The translations under genes and the position numbers were made by a program. This document shows, piece by piece, positions 40,761 through 49,700 of a stretch of DNA of 49,783 bases. Numbering within the stretch: the first letter of the stretch is position 1; every line of letters starts with the position of its first letter. A model generated the notes under the pieces. The model was not told the DNA's origin. It saw nothing but the letters and a program-made list of their open reading frames with translations, and made no database searches. This stretch comes from an uncultured bacterium (lineage in GTDB: Bacteria > Bacillota > Clostridia > Oscillospirales > Ruminococcaceae): positions 1 through 49,783 of the forward strand of contig CAJMLV010000020.1 in the NCBI GenBank assembly GCA_905214345.1, given 5' to 3'.

Positions 40761-42542
40761 ATGGAAACGATGGGCAATCTGCGCCGCACCAACTATTGCG
40801 GCGAAGTCAGCCTGAACGACGCGGGCAAGGAAATGACCGTCTGCGGTTCGATCGCCCGCGCCCGTGACAAGGGCGGCATCATCTTTGCCGACCTGCGGGA
40901 CACCACCGGCATTCTGCAGATGGTTTTTGACGAGGATACGCCCAAGGACGTCTTTGCCAGGGCCGAAAGCCTGAAGAGCGAGTACGTGGTCATTGCCCGG
41001 GGCACCCTGCGGGAACGCGCCGCCAAGACCGACAAGATCGCCACCGGCGATGTGGAACTGTATGTGAGCGAGCTGCGCATCCTCAGCGAAGCCCAGACCA
41101 CGCCCTTCGAGATCCGCGACGGCATCAACGTCAACGACGACCTGCGCCTGCGCTACCGCTACCTGGACCTGCGCCGTCCTTCCATGCACGAACCCATCGT
41201 GCTGCGCTCCAAGATCTGCCAGGTGGTGCGCAACTATTTCTATGAGCAGCACTTCTGCGAGATCGAGACCCCGACCCTGATCAAGTCCACCCCGGAAGGT
41301 GCCCGTGACTATCTGGTGCCCAGCCGTGTGCAGCCCGGGCATTTCTACGCCCTGCCCCAGAGCCCCCAGCTGTACAAGCAGATCCTGATGCTCTCCGGCT
41401 TTGACCGTTACTTCCAGGTCGCCCGCTGCTACCGCGACGAGGACCTGCGCGCCGACCGTCAGCCTGAGTTCACCCAGATCGACGAAGAGCTGTCCTTTGT
41501 CACCGAGGACGACGTGATGACCATCAACGAAGGTCTGATCAAGCGTCTGTGGAAAGAAATTCTGAATATCGACGTGCCCACGCCCTTTGTGCGTATGCCC
41601 TGGGACGAGGCCATGGGCCGCTTCGGCTCCGATAAGCCTGACACCCGCTTCGGTCTGGAGATCCAGGACGTGAGCAGCGTGTTTGCCGGCACTGAGTTCA
41701 AGCCCTTTGCCGATGCCCTGGCTTCCGGCGGTACCATCCGCGCCATCAATGCCAAGGGTATGGCCGACTGCCTGACCCGCAAGAACATCGACAAGCTGGG
41801 CGACGTGGCCAAGACCTACGGCGCCAAGGGCCTGGCGTACAGCCGCCTGACCGTCGAGAACACCACCTCCAGCTTTGAAAAGTTCCTCACCGAGGAAGAA
41901 AAGACCGCCCTGTACTCCGCTCTCGGCGCCGAGACCGGCGACGTGCTGCTCATCGTCAGTGACACCGACTGGGTGCGCGCCTGCACCGCCCTGGGCCAGG
42001 TCCGTCTGGAACTGGGCCGCAAGTACGACCTCATCGACAAGGACGCCTTCAACTTCCTGTGGGTGGTGGACTTCCCCCTGTTCGAGTACAGCGAGCAGGA
42101 AGACCGCTGGATGGCCATGCACCATCCCTTCACCATGCCCAAGCCCGAGGACCTGGACAAGGTGGAGAGCGACCCCGGCGCCTGCCGTGCCCTGGCTTAC
42201 GACATCGTGCTCAACGGCGTTGAGCTGGGCGGCGGTTCCATCCGTATCAACGACCCCGCTCTGCAGGATCGCATGTTCCGCGCTCTGGGCTTCACCGAAG
42301 AAAAGGCCCGGGAGAGCTTCGGCTTCCTGATGGACGCCTACAAGTACGGTGCGCCCCCTCACGGCGGCATGGCTTACGGCCTGGACCGTCTGGTCATGCT
42401 GATGCTGAAGAAGGATTCCATCCGCGACGTCATCGCCTTCCCGAAGGTGCAGAACGCCGGCGAACCCATGTCCGGCGCTCCGGACGTGGTGGACCCCAAG
42501 CAGCTGAGCGACCTGTCCATCGCCCTGGTGGACAACCACTGA
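40761..42542 (+). CDS. aspS: Aspartyl-tRNA synthetase
   Basis: Class II synthetase of 593 residues, the bacterial long form with the GAD insertion domain. The N-terminal OB fold binds the anticodon (VCGSIARARDKGGIIFADLR). Motif 2 is YFQVARCYRDEDLRADRQPEFTQ in part, and motif 3 AYGLDRLVMLML. The insert spans about 280-415. QxxQ- and ELGGGSIRIND-type ATP-site segments are intact. The start has AAAAGGGG upstream. Whether it also charges tRNA-Asn depends on GatCAB, which is not in view. Confidence 0.97.
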   Translation: METMGNLRRTNYCGEVSLNDAGKEMTVCGSIARARDKGGIIFADLRDTTGILQMVFDEDTPKDVFARAESLKSEYVVIARGTLRERAAKTDKIATGDVELYVSELRILSEAQTTPFEIRDGINVNDDLRLRYRYLDLRRPSMHEPIVLRSKICQVVRNYFYEQHFCEIETPTLIKSTPEGARDYLVPSRVQPGHFYALPQSPQLYKQILMLSGFDRYFQVARCYRDEDLRADRQPEFTQIDEELSFVTEDDVMTINEGLIKRLWKEILNIDVPTPFVRMPWDEAMGRFGSDKPDTRFGLEIQDVSSVFAGTEFKPFADALASGGTIRAINAKGMADCLTRKNIDKLGDVAKTYGAKGLAYSRLTVENTTSSFEKFLTEEEKTALYSALGAETGDVLLIVSDTDWVRACTALGQVRLELGRKYDLIDKDAFNFLWVVDFPLFEYSEQEDRWMAMHHPFTMPKPEDLDKVESDPGACRALAYDIVLNGVELGGGSIRINDPALQDRMFRALGFTEEKARESFGFLMDAYKYGAPPHGGMAYGLDRLVMLMLKKDSIRDVIAFPKVQNAGEPMSGAPDVVDPKQLSDLSIALVDNH

Positions 42543-42578
42543 AATAACTGAATAAGGACCCGCCGCCGGGTGGGTTGC

Positions 42579-42636
42579 AAAAACGCTGGGCTTTGCGTCG
42601 TAGGCCATTGAAGACGCGAAGCACCGGCGTTTTTTA
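42579..42636 (+). terminator. Terminator of aspS
   Basis: AACGC and GCTTTGCGTC pair with GACGCGAAGC and GCGTT (one wobble), ending in T6. It lies about 40 bases after the aspS stop and before the next gene's binding site. Confidence 0.85.
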
Positions 42637-42688
42637 TGTGTCAGACCCGGTGCGGGGAGAAAATGCCAATCAAGAAGGAGGCAGAACC

Positions 42689-44029
42689 ATGAAACCCAAC
42701 AATCCGACCCTTCGGGCCGAATTCGGCCGTTACGCGGTGCTCAGTGTGCTGGGCATGATGGCCGTGTCCTGCTATATTCTGGCGGATACCTTCTTTGTGG
42801 CCCAGGGCCTGGGCAGCGCGGGCCTGGCGGCTCTGAACCTGGCTATTCCCGTATACAACATCATCCACGGGGTGGGCCTGCTGCTGGGGATGGGCGGGGC
42901 CACCCGCTTCTCGGTGCTGAAAAGCCAGCAGGCTCACCGGGAAGCCAACGTGGTCTATACCCACACCCTGGGCATGACGGCACTGGCCGCCGTGGTCTTT
43001 ATGCTCGTCGGGCTGCTGGCAGCGGGGCCGCTGGCTGCCCTGCTGGGGGCAGAAGGGGAGGTCCACACCATGACTTCCACCTACCTGCGGGTGCTGCTGC
43101 TCTTTTCTCCAGCCTTTATTTTCAATGACGTGCTGCAATGCTTTGTGCGCAACGACGGCGCACCCCAGCTGGCCATGGCTGCCACCGTCACCGGCAGCCT
43201 GGCCAACATCGTCATGGACTATATCTTCATCTTCCCCTGCGGGCTGGGAATCTTCGGCGCCGTGCTGGCCACCGGCTTTTCGCCGGTCATCGGCATCCTG
43301 ATCCAGTCACCCCACTGGCTGGGCAAAAACTGCGGGTTCCGCCCGGTGGCCACGGCCCCCGGCGGCCGCACCGCCGGGCATATCCTGGCGCTGGGGGTGC
43401 CCTCCTTCCTGGAACAGCTTTCCGGTGCGGTGGTCATGGTCACCTTCAACTGGCTCATCCTGCGTCTGGCGGGCAACACCGGCGTGGCAGCCTATGGCGT
43501 GGTGGCCAACCTGTCCTTGGTGGTGCTGGCGGTATACTCCGGCCTGGCCCAGGGAATGCAGCCCCTGGTCAGCCGGGCCTGGGGCCACGGGGACCGAGGG
43601 GATTTGTTCCGCCTGCTGCGCTACGCCCTGATAAGCATGGCGGCGGTGTCGGCGGTGGTCTACCTGGGCATTTTTGCCGGGGCCGGGGCCATCGCGGCGG
43701 TGTTCAACAGCGAGGCCGACCCCACCCTGCAGGCCATTGCGGTGCAGGGGCTGCGGCTGTACTTCCTCGGGGCACCTTTTGCCGGTGCCAACGTGATTCT
43801 GTGCATCTGGTTCACCTCGGTGGAGCGGGCGGTGCCCGCCCAGACCATCTCCCTTCTGCGGGGGCTTATCGTCATTGTGCCCGCTGCCCTGGCCCTGGCG
43901 GCAGCCCTGGGCATGACCGGCGTGTGGCTGGCCTTCCCGGTGAGCGAAGCCCTGGTTTTTGGGGTGGCCTGCAAGCTTTTCTTCGGCTGCCGGAACAAAC
44001 TGTATCCCCCTTCCCACGAATCTGCATAA
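42689..44029 (+). CDS. MATE-family efflux transporter (second)
   Basis: A second MATE-type exporter of 446 residues, only distantly like the one at 24813. About 12 helices are visible; LADTFFVAQGLGSAGLAALNLAIPVYNII gives the family N-half in two parts, and the C-half has LEQLSGAVVMVTFNWLILRL and SGLAQGMQPLVSRAWGHGD. It resembles the MepA-like subgroup. The start MKPNNPTL follows GAAGGAGG; the longer frame from 42575 runs over the aspS terminator. It has no obvious own promoter, so read-through or a weak promoter near 42640 is possible. Substrate unknown. Confidence 0.92.
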   Translation: MKPNNPTLRAEFGRYAVLSVLGMMAVSCYILADTFFVAQGLGSAGLAALNLAIPVYNIIHGVGLLLGMGGATRFSVLKSQQAHREANVVYTHTLGMTALAAVVFMLVGLLAAGPLAALLGAEGEVHTMTSTYLRVLLLFSPAFIFNDVLQCFVRNDGAPQLAMAATVTGSLANIVMDYIFIFPCGLGIFGAVLATGFSPVIGILIQSPHWLGKNCGFRPVATAPGGRTAGHILALGVPSFLEQLSGAVVMVTFNWLILRLAGNTGVAAYGVVANLSLVVLAVYSGLAQGMQPLVSRAWGHGDRGDLFRLLRYALISMAAVSAVVYLGIFAGAGAIAAVFNSEADPTLQAIAVQGLRLYFLGAPFAGANVILCIWFTSVERAVPAQTISLLRGLIVIVPAALALAAALGMTGVWLAFPVSEALVFGVACKLFFGCRNKLYPPSHESA

Positions 44030-44030
44030 A

Positions 44031-44068
44031 AGAAGCCCCCGCAGTCGAAAGGCTGCGGGGGCTTCTTT
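44031..44068. terminator. Bidirectional terminator
   Basis: Perfect 13-base stem GAAGCCCCCGCAG (44032-44044) with 44053-44065, then TTT; U-rich on the other strand as well. It ends the MATE gene and the convergent DUF4349 gene. Confidence 0.9.
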
Positions 44069-44082
44069 ATGGCGGGAGAAAA

Positions 44083-45114
44083 TCAGTATTTCGGGGTGCC
44101 TTCCTCCGGCTTGGGGGCCGGGGATTCGTTGGCGGCATCCTTGGGGGCTTCGGCGGCCGGGGCTGCAGGGTAATTGTACGGCGTGCGGCCGGTTGCCCGG
44201 GCGGCCTGACGGGCGGCGCGGCGGGCAGCACGGGCCGGTCGGGTGACGATCAGCACCACCACGACCACCACAGCCACGATCACCAGCGGCCACAGATAGA
44301 CCAGGCTCAGCACAATGGCTTCCAGCACCTCCACAAAGGCGGTCCAGCCGTCGCTGAAGGCCCGGCCCACCTTTTCGGGGAAGCTGGCGGGGGTCACGGG
44401 GGTGAGCACGGCCACCTCGTACAGGCTGATGTCCACGGTGGAATAGGTGATCTGGTCATCCATGGACCGCAGCTGCCGGGTGTAGTTCTCCAGCTGGTAC
44501 TGCACCTCCGAAAGCTGGCTTTCGATCTCCAGCAGGTCGGCGGTGGTCTCGGCGGTCTCGGCCAGGGCGTTCAGCCGGTCCCGCTGGTTTTCCAGGGCAG
44601 CCAGGCGGGCTTCTACGTCCACATAGCTGCTGGTGATGTCGCTGGCGTCCTCGCTTAAGTAAAGCTGGTTGCCTGCCTGACCGGCGGCTTCCAGGAAGGT
44701 GCGGTAGTTCTCTGCCGGGATGCGCACGGTGTAATACAGGTTGCGGTCGTGGTCCTCGGCGCTGCCGCTCTGGTTGCTGTGTTCCAGATACCCGCCCTGG
44801 GCTTCCACGGCGGAGAGCAGGGCGGTGCGGGCGGCGTCAAAGTCGGTGGCTTCCAGTTCCAGGCTGGCGGTGTACACGATCTTGCGGGCGCTTTCCTGGG
44901 TGGCGCCGGGGTCCAGGGTCACCGGGCCGGAAGCGCCTGCTTCCCCGGATTCGGCCATGGCGGCGTCGGATACGCTTTCATCCTGGATGGCACCGGCAGC
45001 CTCGGTGAAGTTGGTGCTGCCGCCGGAAGAGGCTCCGCAGGCGGTCAGGGTCAGGGCCAGTGCCAGGGCGGTCAGCCCGGCGCACAGGCGGACGGGCAGA
45101 TGGGTTCGTTTCAT
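44083..45114 (-). CDS. DUF4349-domain lipoprotein
   Basis: Cell-surface lipoprotein of 343 residues. A signal peptide ends in the lipobox LTAC (about 21-24), an acidic linker follows, then the DUF4349 domain (about 75-290): IVYTASLELEATDFDAARTA, GGYLEHSNQSG, YTVRIPAENYRTFLEAAG, a helical pair with ALENQRDRLNALAETAETT, and ITYSTVDISLYE. A membrane helix (about 265-290, LVYLWPLVIVAVVVVVVLIV) precedes a basic and Pro-rich cytoplasmic tail. The family is widespread but functionally unknown; some members sit near envelope-stress genes. AAGGAGG precedes the ATG. Confidence 0.92.
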   Translation of the reverse strand: MKRTHLPVRLCAGLTALALALTLTACGASSGGSTNFTEAAGAIQDESVSDAAMAESGEAGASGPVTLDPGATQESARKIVYTASLELEATDFDAARTALLSAVEAQGGYLEHSNQSGSAEDHDRNLYYTVRIPAENYRTFLEAAGQAGNQLYLSEDASDITSSYVDVEARLAALENQRDRLNALAETAETTADLLEIESQLSEVQYQLENYTRQLRSMDDQITYSTVDISLYEVAVLTPVTPASFPEKVGRAFSDGWTAFVEVLEAIVLSLVYLWPLVIVAVVVVVVLIVTRPARAARRAARQAARATGRTPYNYPAAPAAEAPKDAANESPAPKPEEGTPKY

Positions 45115-45196
45115 GGTACATCCTCCTTTTCGGCGGGGAATTTCCTTTTCACCAGTATAACACGGAAAAATCACCGTGGCGTTACAAATCGGTGCC

Positions 45197-45235
45197 AAAA
45201 ACAAAGCGGGAACGCCGCTTTTGGGCATTCCCGCT
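45197..45235 (-). terminator. Terminator of hisS
   Basis: AGCGGGAA-x-GCC pairs with GGC-x-TTCCCGCT (45205-45235). On the minus strand it is followed by TTTGTTTTT. It lies about 20 bases after the hisS stop. Confidence 0.85.
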
Positions 45236-45253
45236 AAATGTTTATGCTGTTTT

Positions 45254-46504
45254 TCAGCCCTTTTGACCAAGGACCTTGATGTCGTCGTTGTCCGCAAAGG
45301 CCACGGCGTTGAAGCCGGCGGCTTCCAGTGTGCCGAACTGCTTGCCCAGCTTCTTGGCCTGGGGCAGCACGGTCACATCGTATTCGCTCCGCAGGGTCTC
45401 GGCCTTGGTGAGCACGTCGGCGAAGTCGGCTTCGGGCAGATAGAGCAGAGCCAGCTTGGCCTTGGCGCCGGGGATGGCGTAGCCCTGTTCCAGCAGGATG
45501 CCGCAGACGCGCTCGAACCCGATGGAGAAGCCCACCGCCGGAACGGTCTGGCCGATGAACTTGCCCACCATGTTGTCGTAGCGGCCGCCGCCGGCCACAG
45601 CCCCGGAGAACTGCGGGCAGGTGACCTCGAACACCATGCCGGTGTAGTAGCCCTGACCGCGCACCAGGCTGGGGCAATAAGCCACGCCGTAACGCCCGGC
45701 GGCCAGCTTTTCGGCGGTGGCCAGTACATAGCGCAGGTCGGCGGTGAGTTCGGGACCCTTTTCGCCGCAGGCGGCGGTGACGGCCTCCAGGCTGAAATCT
45801 CCGCCCCGCAGGAAGGCGTCCAGGGCATCCACTGCCCCGGCGGGGAAGCCCTTGCCCTCCAGTTCGGTCCGCACGCCGTCGGCGCCGATCTTGTCCAGCT
45901 TGTCAAAGCTGATGCAGACGGAATCCAGGGTATCTTCCGCAAAGCCCATGCCTGCCAGCATGGCCCGCAGGATGCGGCGGTCGTTGATGTTCACGGTGAA
46001 GCCGGAGAAGCCGATGCGCAGCAGGGCGCGGGCGGTCACGTCGATGAGTTCCACCTCGGCGTTGGGGCTGGAATCCCCCAGAATATCGATGTCGCACTGG
46101 ACGAATTCCCGCAGGCGGCCCTTCTGGGGACGCTCGGCCCGGTAGACTCGGTCAGTCTGGATGACCTTGAAGGGATGGGGCAGGGAATTGCGGTTGGCGG
46201 CGTAGTAGCGGGACAGGGGCAGGGTCAGGTCGTACCGCAGGCCCATGTCCGAAAGCTGGGATTCCTCTCCGCTGCGCAGGGCGGCGGCCAGCTTGTCGCC
46301 GCGCTTGAGCACCTTGAAGATCAGGTTCAGGTTGTCGCCGCCGTCGCTCTTGTCCAGGTTCTCCATGTCTTCCAAAATGGGGGTGGAAATACGCTGGAAC
46401 CCGGCGGCACGGTAGGTGGCCAGGATCTCAGCCTGGATGTGGTCGCGCAGGGCCTGCTCGTTGGGCAGAAGATCGCGCATGCCTTTCAAGGGTTGGGTTT
46501 TCAT
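45254..46504 (-). CDS. hisS: Histidyl-tRNA synthetase
   Basis: Class II synthetase of 416 residues. Start region MKTQPLKGMRDLLPNE, motif 2 around PFKVIQTDRVYRAERPQKGR, the His-specific loop RGQGYYTGMVFEV (about 265-277, Arg kept; many species have RGLDYY), and motif 3 VGFSIGFERV are present, with a C-terminal anticodon-binding domain (about 330-416). The start has AAGGAG upstream. It has its own promoter. Because HisZ paralogues of the histidine pathway share the core fold, the intact His motif and the anticodon domain favour the synthetase. Confidence 0.95.
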   Translation of the reverse strand: MKTQPLKGMRDLLPNEQALRDHIQAEILATYRAAGFQRISTPILEDMENLDKSDGGDNLNLIFKVLKRGDKLAAALRSGEESQLSDMGLRYDLTLPLSRYYAANRNSLPHPFKVIQTDRVYRAERPQKGRLREFVQCDIDILGDSSPNAEVELIDVTARALLRIGFSGFTVNINDRRILRAMLAGMGFAEDTLDSVCISFDKLDKIGADGVRTELEGKGFPAGAVDALDAFLRGGDFSLEAVTAACGEKGPELTADLRYVLATAEKLAAGRYGVAYCPSLVRGQGYYTGMVFEVTCPQFSGAVAGGGRYDNMVGKFIGQTVPAVGFSIGFERVCGILLEQGYAIPGAKAKLALLYLPEADFADVLTKAETLRSEYDVTVLPQAKKLGKQFGTLEAAGFNAVAFADNDDIKVLGQKG

Positions 46505-46593
46505 CGCTTGGCAGCTCCTTACTCTATTTGAAATGTCCGCACGCTTGTGCGGGAAATGGCTGTGCTGCGGCTTTTTGCCGCGCTGTACTGTAT

Positions 46594-46623
46594 ATCATAG
46601 CCCCCGGCCGGTGGTTTTGTCAA
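46594..46623 (-). promoter_or_regulatory. hisS promoter
   Basis: Minus-strand perfect -35 TTGACA (46618-46623), 18-base spacer, -10 TATGAT (46594-46599). The leader of about 85 bases has two small hairpins (CGGC/GCCG and CCGCAC/GTGCGG), too short for a T-box. Confidence 0.8.
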
Positions 46624-46701
46624 CCGAAAGAAGGCTTTGCGGCGGGGAATTTCCTTCCTCCCGGCGGGAAATACTGAAAGGAAGCAAAGGGGGGCAAAAC
46701 T

Positions 46702-47895
46702 GTGAAAAAAACCAAAGGTGCGCCGCAGATCCTGGCGGCGGGGGCGGCGGTACAGCTGCTTACCGGCATCCCGGCGGCGTGGGGCGTGTTCCAGCGCCCG
46801 GTCATGGAGGAATACGCCCTTACCCGGGCCCAGGCCAGCATGGTGTTTGCGGTGCTGGTGGCGGGGTACGGGGTGGGCTGTGCCATCGGCGGGCTTCTGC
46901 AGGATTCCCGGGGCCCGCGCTTTGCTGCCGGGTGGGGCACCCTGTTCATGGGTGGGGGCTTTTTGCTGGCGGCGGTGGTCCCGGCAGGCAACGCACCCCT
47001 GTTTTTGCTGGCATACAGCGTGCCCGCGGGGGTTGGCAGCGCCTTTCTGGCCCCGGCGGTGCTGGCCTGTGCCCAGAAATGGTACGCCGGGCGCAAGGGC
47101 CTGGCCACCGGTGTGACCGGGGCGGCTATGGGGCTTTCGGGGGCCTTCCTCACACTGTTCGTGCGGGGCGTGGGCGGGAACTTCGGTATGCGGGCCTGTT
47201 TTGCCGCCCTGGGGGCGGTGATCCTGGCGGTCTGCGGGGCGGGAGCGGCGGTGCTGAAAGATCCCCCGCCCAAACCCGGCGCCCCCGCGGGCACCGCCGC
47301 CGACCTGCCGCCCCGGGCCATGGTGCGCACGGTGCAGTACAAGCTCTGCCTGGCGGGGGTGGCCCTGGGCTCGCCTCCGGTGCTGCTGTTCAGCCCGGAC
47401 CTTTTGCAGATCGCCGCTGACCGGGGCATGGCGGAGAACCTGGCTCCTCTGTGCGTGGTCATCGGGGCAGCGGCCTCGGCGGCGGGGCGGCTGACCTGCC
47501 CGGCTCTCAGCGACAAGGCAGGGCGCAAACGGGTGCTGTACGGGGTGTACGCCGGGCTGGGCATCGGGTCGGCGTTGTTTGCCTTTGCCCAGGGGTGGTG
47601 GGTGGCTGCGGCCTACGCCCTGCTCACCTTCTTCTATTCCGGCGGGGCGGCGGTGCAGCCCTCTTTGAACACCGACCTGTTCGGTCTGCGCCATGCGGGG
47701 GTGAACTACGGTTTCCTGGCTTTGGGCATGAGTGCGGGCAGCCTGCTCAGCTATGCGGGCAGCCAGTTTTTGCCCATGGGGGCCCGGCACTGGGCGGCGG
47801 GCATCAGCGCAGTGGCGGGCCTGGCTTGCTTCGCACTTGTAAAACCTTTGTGTCAAAATGGTACAACAGTTGCAATAAAGGGCGAAGGAAGGTAA
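46702..47895 (+). CDS. MFS transporter (OFA-like)
   Basis: Major-facilitator membrane protein of 397 residues with 12 predicted helices. The half-repeat motifs fit the oxalate/formate antiporter group: GIPAAWGVFQRPVMEEYALT at the N-terminus, GLLQDSRGPR in loop 2-3, WYAGRKGLATGVTGAAMGLS in helix 5 and LSDKAGRKRVLYG in loop 8-9. It probably exchanges small organic anions, but the substrate is not visible. The start is GTG, with a GGGGGG box about eight bases upstream. It diverges from hisS. Confidence 0.92.
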   Translation: MKKTKGAPQILAAGAAVQLLTGIPAAWGVFQRPVMEEYALTRAQASMVFAVLVAGYGVGCAIGGLLQDSRGPRFAAGWGTLFMGGGFLLAAVVPAGNAPLFLLAYSVPAGVGSAFLAPAVLACAQKWYAGRKGLATGVTGAAMGLSGAFLTLFVRGVGGNFGMRACFAALGAVILAVCGAGAAVLKDPPPKPGAPAGTAADLPPRAMVRTVQYKLCLAGVALGSPPVLLFSPDLLQIAADRGMAENLAPLCVVIGAAASAAGRLTCPALSDKAGRKRVLYGVYAGLGIGSALFAFAQGWWVAAAYALLTFFYSGGAAVQPSLNTDLFGLRHAGVNYGFLALGMSAGSLLSYAGSQFLPMGARHWAAGISAVAGLACFALVKPLCQNGTTVAIKGEGR

Positions 47896-47907
47896 AATAA
47901 CTAGGTG

Positions 47908-47942
47908 ACCCCGGGTGCGGCCCGGCGGGGCTTTATTTTTGT
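47908..47942 (+). terminator. Terminator of the MFS gene
   Basis: CCCCGGG/CCCGGCGGGG-type hairpin followed by TTTATTTTTG, between the MFS stop and the next gene's binding site. Confidence 0.7.
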
Positions 47943-47970
47943 TCCAACTTTCAGGAGGTTTTCCGTTTCT

Positions 47971-49635
47971 ATGCCCAAGCACACCCTTTCCGCGCAGCAG
48001 CGTCAGCAGCAGGCCTTGGCCGGGCTCACCGCATCGGGCGCCACGGCCATGCTGGTGGCGGTGCTGTGCGTCTTTCCTTTATATATCGATAAATTTTCAA
48101 ACCTGGGCCTGACCAAGTTCACCGGCGGGGTCACCCTCATCCTGGTGTTTGCCCTGATGCTGGGGTCCTGCCTGCTCATCGGCGGCAAGGTCCCGGCGGG
48201 ACGGTTTGCCAGAAAAGACACCGGTACCCTGTGGCTGTTAGCCTTTGTGGTCACGGGATTGTTGTCCACCGTGCTGTCCCTGTCTCCGGTATCCTCTTTG
48301 TGGGGGCTGGGGGGCTACTACGGCGGCTTTGCCCTGGTGGCCATCACCGCTTTGGGGTATCTGTGCATCCGGGCGCTTGCCTCGGCCCAGGATATTTCCT
48401 TCCTCTTCTTCGGGGTGGGGGTCACGGCATCCATCGTCACTGTGCTGTATGTGCTCAACATCTTCAACATCGACCTGATCGGATCTTACCGGGACACAGC
48501 GGTGGTGGAACGGGCGCAGTTCTTCTCTACCCTGGGGCAGAAGGACTTTAACGCCGGGTTCTTTGCCATCGTGCTGCCCATCGTCTTTTACGCCTGGCTG
48601 AAGGCCCGGGGCCGTGCCCAGAACATCGTCTACGGCATCCCCATGGTGTTCGGCGGGCTGGCCCTGGCGGTGGTGGACGCCGAAGCCCTGACCCTGGGCG
48701 TGGTGGCTGCCGCCATGATCCTGGTCTGCCACAAGGATTTCGATACCCGTATGGTGCGCCGGGGCGCGCTCATCGGTCTGGCGTTCTTTGCCTGGGCTGC
48801 CTGGATGCACTACATGCGGGAAACCGTCTACACCCAGGGCGGCCGGTCGCTGCTGTCCCACTTCGGAGACCTGCAGCTGGCGGTGCCGGGCATGGTGTTC
48901 TGTGCGCTGGTGTGGGCGGTGCTGAACTGGCGGGCCCGGCGGGGCAAGCCGGAACGCAGTCTGTACAAAGTGGGCCGGGTCATGACCGCTGTCACCGTGG
49001 GGGCGGTGGCCGTGCTGTTCCTGCTGGCCAACCTGTGGCCGGGCCTCCCCTCCCTGGGCAAGCTGGACAACTTCCTTGTTTTCAACGATGACTGGGGCAC
49101 CTACCGCGGCACCGGCTGGCGGGCGGCCTGGGGCACCTGGTGGGACGCTTCCCTGTGGCGCAAGGTCGTGGGCTACGGTCCCGGCACCATGCACAAGGCG
49201 ATGGTGAACTGGGCGGGGGATGCCCTCACCGACCGGATGAATACCTTCTATGCCGCCCACAACGAATACCTGGAACAGCTGCTCACCACCGGCATCCTGG
49301 GCCTGGCAGCCTGGCTGGGCTTTGTGGGGGTTCACCTGCGCCGCGGCTTTGCGGCCTGGGCACGCCCCGGCGTGGCCCCGGTGCTGCTGGCCCTTTGCAG
49401 CTATCTGGTGCAGGCGGTGGTCTCCATCCGGGTGTCCATGCTCTTCCCCCTGGTGATGGTGCTCTTTGGACTGCTGTGGGTGCTCAGCGCCCCCGGCAAG
49501 GCGGCGGAACCTGTCCCCGCCGGGCCTGTGAACCGCGCCGGTGCAGTGCGGTACGGCAAAATCACCCTCTGTGCCGTGGCAGCCATGGCGCTGTCCGCCC
49601 CGCTGTCCCACCTGGTGCTGTGGTTTTTGTTCTAA
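47971..49635 (+). CDS. O-antigen-ligase-like membrane protein
   Basis: Polytopic membrane protein of 554 residues with about 12 helices, in the Wzy/WaaL (O-antigen ligase) superfamily that joins glycan chains to carriers at the outer face of the membrane. The long periplasm-facing loop ends in YAAHNEYLEQLLTTGILGL (about 427-445), the characteristic H-N-x-Y-L-x-x-L-x-x-x-G-x-x-G-L signature; upstream lies RGTGWRAAWGTW with a conserved Arg region. Gram-positive members act on capsule or wall polymers; no glycosyltransferase is adjacent. The start MPKHTLSA follows CAGGAGG; a longer frame from 47905 is rejected. Confidence 0.88.
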   Translation: MPKHTLSAQQRQQQALAGLTASGATAMLVAVLCVFPLYIDKFSNLGLTKFTGGVTLILVFALMLGSCLLIGGKVPAGRFARKDTGTLWLLAFVVTGLLSTVLSLSPVSSLWGLGGYYGGFALVAITALGYLCIRALASAQDISFLFFGVGVTASIVTVLYVLNIFNIDLIGSYRDTAVVERAQFFSTLGQKDFNAGFFAIVLPIVFYAWLKARGRAQNIVYGIPMVFGGLALAVVDAEALTLGVVAAAMILVCHKDFDTRMVRRGALIGLAFFAWAAWMHYMRETVYTQGGRSLLSHFGDLQLAVPGMVFCALVWAVLNWRARRGKPERSLYKVGRVMTAVTVGAVAVLFLLANLWPGLPSLGKLDNFLVFNDDWGTYRGTGWRAAWGTWWDASLWRKVVGYGPGTMHKAMVNWAGDALTDRMNTFYAAHNEYLEQLLTTGILGLAAWLGFVGVHLRRGFAAWARPGVAPVLLALCSYLVQAVVSIRVSMLFPLVMVLFGLLWVLSAPGKAAEPVPAGPVNRAGAVRYGKITLCAVAAMALSAPLSHLVLWFLF

Positions 49636-49670
49636 GGCGACAGACAACTTGTAAAATATACGTCTTTTCG

Positions 49671-49700
49671 TTGACAGTATAAGGAATCCGGTGCTATATT
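49671..49700 (+). promoter_or_regulatory. Strong promoter at the right edge
   Basis: Perfect -35 TTGACA (49671-49676), 18-base spacer, -10 TATATT (49695-49700) with the TGn extension. The following 83 bases are AT-rich and hold no start codon with a clear binding site. The gene or RNA it drives lies outside the window. Confidence 0.8.

Noticed and set aside
46505..46593. T-box leader before hisS
   Set aside because: The leader is too short (about 85 bases) and no T-box core sequence was seen.
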